The position numbers were made by a program, and so were the translations under genes. A DNA stretch of 64,000 nt from Alviniconcha marisindica (lineage: Eukaryota > Mollusca > Gastropoda > Provannidae), in contig JABMCL010002105.1 in NCBI GenBank assembly GCA_018857735.1, forward strand, positions 62,001-126,000, written 5' to 3'. This document shows, piece after piece, positions 52,133-61,456 of the stretch. The notes under the pieces were generated by a model, which had not been told where the DNA came from, searched no databases, and saw only the letters and a list, made by a program, of their open reading frames with translations. Positions within the stretch are counted from its first letter, which is position 1. Every line of letters starts with the position of its first letter.

Positions 52133-55100
52133 CTGATCACACACACAACATCTCTTACTCTGCATTCTCATCAACATTCACTTCTAAAAGCAGCCAGACC
52201 TTTATCTGTAACTCTGCACTGTCATACAAGGGAACTGCCGAAGGATCAACACAATAGTTATTGCTATAAACATCCACACTTTTCTAACAAGACAAAAAGA
52301 AAAAAGAATGAAAGAAAAATTCAAATGAAATGTTGACTATCAGGTAAAAGATCAAAACACACAAGTGGTTAAGCCTTTTAACTGAACATAAGAAAATAAC
52401 TTGCGTTTGTCAATGCAACAGATGGACAGGCAAACAGACAGGATACTTTATTCTTCATGGAGAAAAAAGTCAACTCATATGCAAACATTCAGGTGACATA
52501 AAGCTGATCTTTGCAAGGTTCTATTTTACACCTTTTTCTTTCAGTCTTTGTGTATTTCGACCCTAACAACACTGAACTAATGATGAACTACAACAAATTT
52601 GCTGGTAACCCTGAATTCACTGGATGTTAAAGTGTTGTTGTTTGAATTCAAACTATTTGGGGCCCAAATTGTATATATACACGTCAGAGCCTTGTAAAAC
52701 AAGGGATTCTCCCTGCTGGGCCAATGGACACTGAATACTGTACTTATTATAAACATGTGCAGTGCCTGATTTTCCTTACTATTTATCATTATCATTATGT
52801 TTATTCTTATTGTAATCAGTAATGTAAGGATTATTTGTCAGCATGACTGTAAGTGTGTGTATGTGTGTATGCGAGAGACAGTGTGTCAAATTCAGGTATC
52901 AGTGGCTGTGTCTTGTCAGCCAAAATTGTCCTCGGTTTGTTTTTCACCAGTTGATGATAAGCTGTGTTTATGCTTTGTTCCTCTCTCCCCATTCACTTTC
53001 TTGATGTTCTTGTCAAGTCTGCTTTTATTTCGTTTGGATGCATTCCCATCCCAGTAAATCATTCCAAAAGTTAAAACACTATCAATAGTGGCATCTGTAA
53101 ACTTTCTTCACGGACATAAGATGATCACCTGAGTTACTGATAGAATCTTTACCAGCTTGGTAGACTGGTAACCAGCTAAAACTGTCCCTTCCCAATATTG
53201 ATCATGTAACAAAATCCCTTTTGTCCACACTTCTCTTTTCCATTCAGCCTTAACTTTTTTCTCTTGAACTGAAGTTAAGATGTATCATCTTTAATTCAAA
53301 CGATAACGTTTAGAATACGCTTACCACCTGCTATTATAAGCTTCGTCTCATTATTCTGTTAATACAGCAGTACCTTATGAGTGGAGAAGTCAAACAGTTC
53401 ATACGGTCAAAAAAACTGGTCTCTTTGTGATCTTTAATTATAGCTGTTCAGCCTTGGAAAGTGCCTCTCTAAATTCTGTCCATTTTGCAGGCTTTCTAAA
53501 GCAGTTGCGGACCAGTGTCGCTCGGGTAAAACTCTGTTTGCAGCCACTTACTTGTGGTCGTGCGTGAGGGCCAGGGAGCGGATGCTGCTGTCACACTGGG
53601 GGAAGGTGTAGAGCAGCGTGAAGTCATGCGTACGCCACACCTCCACCACACCCGCATCTCCACTCAGTATCATGTACTGCCCATCACGACTGAGGGTCTG
53701 TGACTGCACACACACAAAGGGGAGTGTCAATACGCAACTGGACACAAAGTAGCTGCCAGGTTCTCACCCTGACAGTCACCAGCCGCTGTTCCACACCGCC
53801 GGGTTCTAGCTTCCATTCCAGCTGCACCCAGCTCAGTCCGCTATTCCTGTCTGGCTGTGAGCTACCTCTCAATGTCTGGCTGTGAGCTACCTCTCAATGT
53901 CTGGCTGTGAGCTACCTCTCACTGTCTGGCTGTGAGCTACCTCTCAATGTCTGACTGTGAGCTACCTCTCACTGTCTGACTGTGAGCTACCTCTCACTGT
54001 CTGGCTGTGAGCTACCTCTCAATGTCTGACTGTGAGCTACCTCTCAATGTCTGACTGTGAGCTACCTCTCACTGTCTGGCTGTGAGCTACCTCTCAATGT
54101 CTGACTGTGAGCTACCTCTCACTGTCTGGCTGTGAGCTACCTCTCACTGTCTGGCTGTGAGCTACCTCTCAATGTCTGACTGTGAGCTACCTCTCACTGT
54201 CTGGCTGTGAGCTACCTCTCAATGTCTGACTGTGAGCTACCTCTCAATGTCTGACTGTGAGCTACCTCTCACTGTCTGGCTGTGAGCTACCTCTCAATGT
54301 CTGACTGTGAGCTACCTCTCAATGTCTGACTGTGAGCTACCTCTCAATGTCTGACTGTGAGCTACCTCTCAATGTCTGACTGTGAGCTACCTCTCAATGT
54401 CTGACTGTGAGCTACCTCTCAATGTCTGACTGTGAGCTACCTCTCAATGTCTGACTGTGAGCTACCTCTCACTGTCTGACTGTGAGCTACCTCTCAATGT
54501 CTGACTGTGAGCTACCTCTCAATGTCTGACTGTGAGCTACCTCTCAATAGTATCTGGACATCTGAGCACTTCTCTGACAAACTGATGGTCTAAAGTTTAT
54601 AATAATCATAAACAGTTTGAATGACAAAATGTTTCCTGAATGGTGGGCAGAAAGAGTAAAGTACTTAACTCTTTCAAGGCTTTCCGCATCTTTGGATGCG
54701 GAACTTAGCAGTACGCTTGACGATGATCCGCGTCTTCAGAATTGTTTTTTAATGGTCTGAGCAAGTTTCGCATTGATTGGAGGCAATTATATTACACTAA
54801 TTGCATCAATTTTGGACACTTTCAGTAATACACCTTAGTCCAGTCAAGTGTTCCTTTGTCTGTTTTGGCCTTTTAAAACACGACTGACAAAGTTGTACAT
54901 TTCAAAATGGCAGTGTGCAGAGTGAACATGCGTTACTCGACGAGGAAAGCTATGGAATTAGTACTGAATGACATCCTAAGCTTTCTAAAAATGTATATGT
55001 TTATTGTATTATTCCTAGTAGTTTACTTACTACGATTTTGTTTTAAACGGGCAAAAACAGTGGGTCTTCAGGAGCCGAGAGCATCCTTTTGTGGCGTCTT

Positions 55101-58100
55101 GAATGAGTTAAGCAGTGCTGGTGACAATTACCATGTGATTCAGACAAACTTGAGGTGTTTGAAAGTCCCTCTCAAAATTAATGCAGCAATACAGAACTGT
55201 ACCTGGAATCTGCTGGCATTGAAGAAAATTCAGTGCAACATTAAGAACAACATTTTGCAATGAATATGACTGCTGCTCAGTTTGAGTGACAATACAAACC
55301 TGTAGTGTGTCTTTGTGGTCCATGTAACGTAGAAGATTTCCATTGACAGTGAAAGAGCAAACGTGACCTCTGCCAAAAGTGACCACAATGAATGCCTCAC
55401 GAGAGATGGTGATGAGTCGAGGTGAGCCACAACTGTGAGGTGGGTCCAGTGACCGCAGCAAGTCACCGGTCAGTGTGTGCACCAAACAGGGACCATCTAG
55501 GCAGAAAAAAGAACAAAATTAGAACAGGCAATGCCAAGATGAACACATTCACAGGTTTTATTGCCTCATATTTAATGCCCAGTCAACTGTGTAAGATACA
55601 TCACAGTGCATCATTGAAAAGGAGGTTTTTTTCTTACAGGTTGAAAAAAAATGCTGTTCAAGAACTTTTTATCATGCAGGCATGTAATTTTGTTTTCATG
55701 CGCCTAACTGGCAAGAGTGCTTGACATGGGAAATGAAGGAAGGGAAATAACTGTCATGAATGGCTTCACAGGGGTCACTTGATGTCACCTGATGTTGTCG
55801 GTGCTAATTAGATTGAAAAGCTTCAGCAATGAATGAGATCTTGGCTTGGTGGAACAACTGTTCAGCCAAAGTAAATAAAAAAAATAAAAAAATGAAAACA
55901 GTTATCTGCTATCTCATCTGTCTTTTTCTTCATGTGTGTCTGCTCTCAACATCTACATCTTTGTTCATTTTTGTAGTTAAAGCACCCAAGTATAATCAAT
56001 TCTGTAGAAGCGCAACAGAACACCAAAGACCATTAATAAACAGAGCTATGCATTTGCAAGGTAAAATATCAGATGAATTGTAGCAATAATGAGCTAGGAA
56101 AAAACCAACACAAAACACGAAAGAAAAGAACTGACCCTTGGATCCACTGACCACAATGCCTAGCTCAGCAATGACCGCTAGACACGAGACCTCTGCCTGG
56201 TGACCAGTCAGTACTGCCTTTGGGGTGGGACACTCCACACCTGACAGACACAGTTTCATTCTGTTCAACACATCACGACGCAATCGACTCAACACCTGCC
56301 ATAGATGCACAGGTAAATTTCAACTACTGGGTTAAAGGTAGACCAAAGTCAATAATAAATATTCATACTAATATCAACATTTACCTGCTCACAGAGGTAA
56401 ATTTTAACTACTGGGTGGACCAAAGTCAACAATAAACATTTATACCAACATCAACAAAATTGATGACCTTGTGTATACTGTTCACACAGGTCAATTTCAA
56501 CTACTGGGTTAAAGGTAAGCAATGCCCACAGACCAAAACTGGATGTTTCTTGTGATTAACATTCATACCACATCAACAAAATTGATGATCATGTATGCTG
56601 TTTACAGAAACAGAAGCTGGAGTACACTAACACAGGCGTAGAGAGAATGCAGTGCGACAGAGGAAAGAGTGCACTTACTGCCATTGTCCCCAACAACAGC
56701 CTGTGCCTTGGCATTGAAAAGCCACAACATGACGGTGCAGTCCTTTGCACCGGTTGCGATGTAACAGTCCTGGTTGACATTGCACTCTGACCTTGCCACC
56801 ACGGTCACCACATCGTAATGACCAAACACCACTTGCAGGATCTTGGCTGCAAAACATGCCACCAGTTTGCTCACATTTAAACCAATTAAAAAAACATTAA
56901 AAACAACAGTTGGGGTCTTCCAATGGACAAGTCAAAAGAAGAAACAAAAACAAAAACAAAAAAGGATAAAACTTAATTAAAGACATTTATTTACAAAGGA
57001 GATTTTTTTAATTGATTTTTTAATTGCAGAAGGTCATAATAATTTGTTTTCTAAGCCCCTTTTTCCATGAAATGAATTTCTGTCCACTGATTTCTGTCTC
57101 TTTTTCCTGTCAGATTCACTTCCAGATCTAAAGATAATGTCTCAACAATTAATTACTTCCTTGTTGTTGTTTTCTCTCCATAATTTGACCTAAAATTAGA
57201 TGGGGGAAAAAGAAGAAGAAAACAAAGGAAAAAGAAAGATTTCCTGTCAAATGAATTCGAAGACTTACAAAAGCTGATTCTGTACACATAACACGTCTGC
57301 AAAAACCAATGCAACAGAAGATAAACAACAACAACAAAAATCGGCACCATTTCTATCATGTTTTGAAGCATGATTATCCATACAAAACCACAGCTACAGC
57401 ACGATTATCCATACAAAACAACAGCTACAACACAATTATTCATACAAAACCACCAGCTACAACATGATTATCTATACAAAACAACAGCTACAACACGATT
57501 ATCCATACAAAACCACCAGCTACAACATGATTATCCATACAAAACCACCAGCTACAACATGATTATCCATACAAAACCACCAGCTACAACAAGAACATGT
57601 GCTGCATCACTGGCACCAAAAGCACTCATAAAGGCTATTTTGCTGACTTAGAAGTTTCACCAGTTTTCAAGTTATCAGCAACATTTCCTAACAGTAACAT
57701 TTCATGGGTTAGCAAAACTAAATGTTTCACTTTCAACTTGAAAACATCAGCAAAATGTCCTGTTTCCATTGGCAAACCTGAACGCTGGCAGGATTTTCCA
57801 TAATGCGTGTGTGCGTACAATTGTGTGTGCACACAAACGTATGTGTGTGTAATTAAGTCTTGACTGTTTAGCTGCTTGTGATTTTAATTGCTTGTAGTTG
57901 TTATTGTGGTTTTCTGCCTGAGGTGTCTCAATGTGAGGTAGCTTATACTTGAATTATGTACAGAGTGCTGAGCTCTTTTTTTATGTTTGAGGTTCATACT
58001 TTATAAATAGTTCATTATTATTATTATCATCATTAATTTACTCACAATAGGTGACTTATTTCACAGTGGTTCCTGAACTTGTTTTGAATGGCAATCAATA

Positions 58101-61100
58101 GTTCATTATTATTATTATCATCATTAATTTATTCATAATAGGTGACTTATTTCAGTGGTTCCTGAACTTGTTTTGAATGGCAATCAAAACTTTTGAAAGA
58201 AGGATGACACAATGTGTGTTGCCATACCTGTCTCAGAAAAGTAGAGACGGAAACTCTTGTCCCAAAAGCCACAGGCAAAGATGAATCGGTTGTCTGCTGT
58301 GGTGATGAAGCTGGAGTGGGTGGCTGTCAGTCGCTCATCAAAGTTATCTCCTAGAGTTCTCCTCTGCAAGCCTGTGTTCAGCACTGTGGGAAAAAAGTTG
58401 TGGCATTAATTTTTGTGTGCAAAATACTGTACAATAAGAACATTACCTGGCAGTGACCACGGTTGTGTAAAGGCTGTTATATGTAATCAGTATATATACT
58501 TATCTCCGGGGAGCGGGGATAGCTCAGTGGTTAGAGTGCCGGACTCGTGATCAAAAGGTCATGGGTCTGAATCCCTGCTGGAGCAGCGGGAGAATTTTCT
58601 TCTCCAGGGTCAACTTTCTGTGCTGACTCTTATTTCGGTATCCGTTCCACCCCGTGTTACCGCAGTAGCACATAAAAGACCCCGGTCATTCTGCCAAAGT
58701 GCAGGTGGCAGGTTACAGCTAAACATGCATACACCTTATGTATGTGGCTTTGCATGAAGTGACTATTGTGCATGGTTGTATGGTGTACACAGAACGTGCC
58801 AAGATGGCAGCAGTTTCATGTGGCACCAGCCATGCCAGCGCTGTAAGTACACCACTTTGGTGGATATTCAAAAACGTGCTATAAAAAGCTAGTCACTCAT
58901 GTAGAATCACATGCAAGCGCAGTGAGTCTGCTCGAGAGCGGAGAATAGTGCTATATAAAAGCAATCAATAATAATAATACATGTCTGTAACAATGATTGT
59001 GTAAAGACTTATGTGAAATATGTACCTACCTGGCAGTGACCATGACTGTGTGAGGGTGGCTACATTCAGTCAGTACCTACCTGGCAGTGACCATGACTGT
59101 GTGCGGATGGCCAGGTGCAGTCAGTACCTACCTACCTGGCAGTGGCCATGACTGTGTGAGGGTGGCTACATTCAGTCAGTACCTACCTGGCAGTGACCAT
59201 GACTGTGTGAGGGTGGCTACATTCAGTCAGTACCTACCTGGCAGTGGCCATGACTGTGTGAGGGTGGCTACATTCAGTCAGTACCTACCTGGCAGTGACC
59301 ATGACTGTGTGAGGGTGGCTGGGTGCAGTCAGTACCTACCTGGCAGTGGCCATGACTGTGTGAAGGTGGCTACATTCAGTCAGTACCTACCTGGCAGTGA
59401 CCATGACTGTGTGAGGGTGGCTACATTCAGTCAGTGCCTACCCAGCAGTGACCATGACTGTGTGAGGGTGGCTGGGTGCAGTCAGTACCTACCCAGCAGT
59501 GACCATGACTGTGTGAGGGTGGCTACATTCAGTCAGTGCCTACCCAGCAGTGACCATGACTGTGTGAGGGTGGCTACATTCAGTCAGTGCCTACCCAGCA
59601 GTGACCATGACTGTGTGAGGGTGGCTACATTCAGTCAGTACCTACCCAGCAGTGACCATGACTGTGTGAAGGTGGCTACATTCAGTCAGTGCCTACCCAG
59701 CAGTGACCATGACTGTGTGAGGGTGGCTACATTCAGTCAGTACCTACCCAGCAGTGACCATGACTGTGTGAGGGTGGCTACATTCAGTCAGTACCTACCC
59801 AGCAGTGACCATGACTGTGAGGGTGGCTACATTCAGTCAGTACCTACCCAGCAGTGACCATGACTGTGTGAGGGTGGCTACATTCAGTCAGTACATACCC
59901 AGTAGCTGGTCCATAGTGAGAGGGAGTTGTGGAGCTGCCTGGGAATCCTTGTTATCCGCTGAGGAAAAACTGGAGCTTGCTGATGCCGCTGACAATCAAA
60001 CAGGAACAGCATATCAAACACTATCCACAGCTCATCAATCTTTCATATTTCTTCAAATATTATGGCCAGAAACAGCAACTTGGAGTGTAAACAAAGCTGA
60101 TATGTCGCAGTATTGCTGCTAGTATATGCCCACTTTGCTTACACTTGGTCCTTGACTGTAAAGCCTGGAACCTAATCTTTTGGTCTGACACTTGTGCTCA
60201 TGATGATACACCTCCACACAACGTCCGTTTACAAAAGGTTGAGCAGCTCAGAAGATATGGTCAGGACAAAACACAGACACATAGACAGATGGACAGATGA
60301 TTCCAATATATCATCCTTAACTTGGCTATTGGGGGGATGATCAATGCACAACCATTTTTACACCTCCATTCAGCCTAAAAATCACTTTTCCTCATGAATA
60401 CGTCAGCAACTTTGCTTTCTGACACCCAGTCAACCAGGACAGTTATATCAGGGCAAATTTTCATCGAGCAAACAAGACAAGCTCATGGAGCAATTAAAGG
60501 GGATGTTGAACTGGCTGGAACTGTCCTACAACTCACTTTAGTCTAAATTATTTGGCTGCACATGAGCGGTTTATACTAGCACCAGCACCCTTTAACTATA
60601 TCAACCCCATGAGCAGGCTCCAACAACTACAGTCCTGCGGGGCTCCGACAGATGTGGAAAACAGAGCTATGTATGTGCCTATAACGTTTGTCTTTGTTTT
60701 GACAGATGTGGAAAACAGAGCTATGTATGTGCCTATAACGTCTGTCTTTGTTTTGACAGATGTGGAAAACAGAGCTATGTATGTGCCTGTAACGTCTGTC
60801 TTTGTTTTGACAGATGTGGAAAACAGAGCTATGTATGTGCCTGTAACTTTTGTCTTTGTTTTGACAGATGTGGAAAACAGAGCTATGTATGTGCCTGTAA
60901 CTTTTGTCTTTGTTTTGACAGATGTGGAAAACAGAGCTATGTATGTGCCTATAACGTTTGTCTTTGTTTTGACAGATGTGAAAAACAGAGCTATGTATGT
61001 GCCTGTAACGTTTGTCTTTGTTTTGACAGATGTGAAAAACAGAGCTATGTATGTTCCTGTAACGTTTGACTTTGTTTTGACAGATGTGAAAAACAGAGCT

Positions 61101-61456
61101 ATGTATGCGCCTGTAACTTTTGTCTTTGTTTTGACAGATGTGAAAAACAGAGCTATGTATGCGCCTGTAACGTTTGTCTTTGTTTTGACAGATGTGAAAA
61201 ACAGAGCTTGTAACTTCTGTCTTTATTATTATTAGATGATCATGGTGCTTTTAACTTCAACAAGCTGAGAAGACCTACGTATGTAGGCGTTGTTCCATTT
61301 GTTGATGGCGAAGTGGTGGTTGGCAGTGATGGTGGTGATGGCGGGGCTGGGGACAGCAGGATGTGTGTTGGCAGCCACGTGCACCACGGGAGAGTTGGAC
61401 AGAAACTTCATGATCATGCACACATCCTCCTGGTTTTGGGAAAACATCATAGGGCT
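52039..61456 (-). CDS. NBEA/LRBA: neurobeachin/LRBA (rugose) orthologue, C-terminal eight exons
   Basis: BEACH-WD40 scaffold proteins of this family act in vesicle traffic and receptor and PKA anchoring (family knowledge). Exons in order: 61279-61456, 59899-59988, 58228-58383, 56679-56846, 56136-56240, 55300-55496, 53552-53703, 52039-52132. Phases all agree, giving 1140 nt: 379 residues and a TAA. It starts at the end of the BEACH region ([24 protein letters not shown]) and covers the WD40 propeller to the family C-terminus [22 protein letters not shown]1/2 do not end this way. Invertebrates usually have one gene for both NBEA and LRBA, so the two vertebrate names cannot be separated. The 5' part lies right of the window. 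Confidence 0.95.
53552..53703 (-). CDS. NBEA/LRBA: NBEA/LRBA exon, WD40
   Basis: 152 nt. Reads [20 protein letters not shown] then [17 protein letters not shown], matching QLSRDGQYLVTGGDNGVVEV. Acceptor is gtgtgcag/TCA, chosen because it keeps the family spacing; donor AA|GTAAGT. Confidence 0.94.
53848..54548. repeat. 25-bp minisatellite, about 28 copies
   Basis: Unit aatgtctgactgtgagctac plus ctctc, very uniform with an A/C and an A/G variant. It lies in the neurobeachin-like intron 145 bp upstream of an acceptor. Confidence 0.95.
54665..55260 (+). mobile_element. possible piggyBac-like 5' end
   Basis: A TTAA at 54665 is followed by CTCTTTCAAGGCTTTCC and a small palindrome, ccgcatctttggatgcgg. 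About 240 bp on, an ATG opens a frame whose start, [16 protein letters not shown], resembles the N-terminus of piggyBac-type transposases. The rest shows no transposase motif, so this would be a 5' fragment. Tentative. Confidence 0.35.
55300..55496 (-). CDS. NBEA/LRBA: NBEA/LRBA exon, WD40
   Basis: 197 nt. Reads [20 protein letters not shown] and later [18 protein letters not shown], matching GPCLIHSMNGDLLRTLEG and FSVNGKLQATME. Donor CAG|GTTTGT is weak. Confidence 0.94.
56136..56240 (-). CDS. NBEA/LRBA: NBEA/LRBA exon, WD40
   Basis: 105 nt. Reads [20 protein letters not shown] then [14 protein letters not shown], matching APRAILTGHDYEVTCAAVCA of NBEA. The acceptor is tgtgtctgtcag/GT. An AG 55 bases upstream also opens the frame but is in the wrong phase. 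Confidence 0.93.
56300..56520. repeat. tandem repeat, unit about 85-90 bp
   Basis: Three diverged units with aaatttcaactactgggtta and agaccaaagtcaataataaa. They lie just upstream of a neurobeachin-like exon. Confidence 0.75.
56679..56846 (-). CDS. NBEA/LRBA: NBEA/LRBA exon, WD40
   Basis: 168 nt. Reads [20 protein letters not shown], then [17 protein letters not shown] and VVGDNG, matching VVFGHWDVVTCLARSE and DCYIVSGSRDATLLLW. Donor GGCA|GTAAGT. Confidence 0.95.
57365..57595. repeat. 29/32-bp minisatellite
   Basis: Eight units with gattatccatacaaaaccac and cagctacaaca. Neurobeachin-like intron. Confidence 0.92.
58008..58187. repeat. 90-bp tandem duplication
   Basis: Two near-identical copies with ttattattattatcatcatt and ggtgacttatttca. 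They end about 40 bp downstream of a neurobeachin-like exon's donor. Confidence 0.88.
58228..58383 (-). CDS. NBEA/LRBA: NBEA/LRBA exon, WD40
   Basis: 156 nt. Reads [18 protein letters not shown], then [20 protein letters not shown] and RLYFSET, matching [20 protein letters not shown]. Donor ACAG|GTATGG. Confidence 0.95.
58511..58980 (+). mobile_element. tRNA-derived SINE, family 1 (copy B)
   Basis: A box TAGCTCAGTGG at 58520, B-box-like gggtctgaatccc near 58563, body agatggcagcagtttca, end tgctatataaaagcaatcaa and an (AAT)n tail. It stands between a lone minisatellite-like unit (58445-58495) and the main 51-bp array. Confidence 0.9.
59030..59908. repeat. 51-bp minisatellite, about 17 copies
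   Basis: Unit of 51 bp: gactgtgtgagggtggctac, attcagtcagtacctaccca and gcagtgaccat. Since 51 is a multiple of three, a 256-codon plus-strand frame results, which is not a gene. On the minus strand each unit contains ctgggtaggtactgactga, a copy of the 5' splice site of the exon at 59899. Confidence 0.95.
59899..59988 (-). CDS. NBEA/LRBA: NBEA/LRBA exon, Ser-rich loop
   Basis: 90 nt. Reads [20 protein letters not shown] then LPLTMDQLL, the LPL.MDPLI stretch of the family. Acceptor is tttgattgtcag/CG; donor CTGG|GTATGT. The donor flank is the source of the 51-bp minisatellite next to it. Confidence 0.87.
60418..60460 (-). repeat. short dispersed element core, inverted copy
   Basis: acacccagtcaaccaggaca then gttatatcagggc; the inverse of the 41263 element. 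Confidence 0.65.
60648..61225. repeat. 54-bp minisatellite, 10-11 copies
   Basis: Unit of 54 bp: gatgtggaaaacagagctat, gtatgtgcctgtaacgtttg and tctttgttttgaca. Being a multiple of three, it keeps a 227-codon plus-strand frame open. It ends about 55 bp from a neurobeachin-like exon. Confidence 0.95.
61279..61456 (-). CDS. NBEA/LRBA: NBEA/LRBA exon (end of BEACH region to first WD strand)
   Basis: 178 nt. Reads [20 protein letters not shown] then [11 protein letters not shown] and [11 protein letters not shown], matching SPLMFKDQMQQDVIMVLKF and VTHVAANT of NBEA. Acceptor is ttggtttcag/AGC; donor ATAC|GTAGGT. Confidence 0.93.

Noticed and set aside
53848..54548. CRISPR-like array of regular repeats
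   Set aside because: Units are contiguous without spacers, the genome is eukaryotic and no cas genes are present; it is a minisatellite.
56241..56295. Longer version of the neurobeachin-like exon ([16 protein letters not shown])
   Set aside because: Its acceptor is in the wrong phase for the GTAAGT donor of the exon before it; the shorter exon restores the family sequence.
59087..59857. 256-codon plus-strand frame with 17-residue repeats
   Set aside because: A 51-bp minisatellite is a multiple of three, so the frame stays open without selection; it lies antisense in an intron.
60552..61235. 227-codon plus-strand frame with 18-residue repeats
   Set aside because: A 54-bp minisatellite within a neurobeachin-like intron, with no start context or homology.
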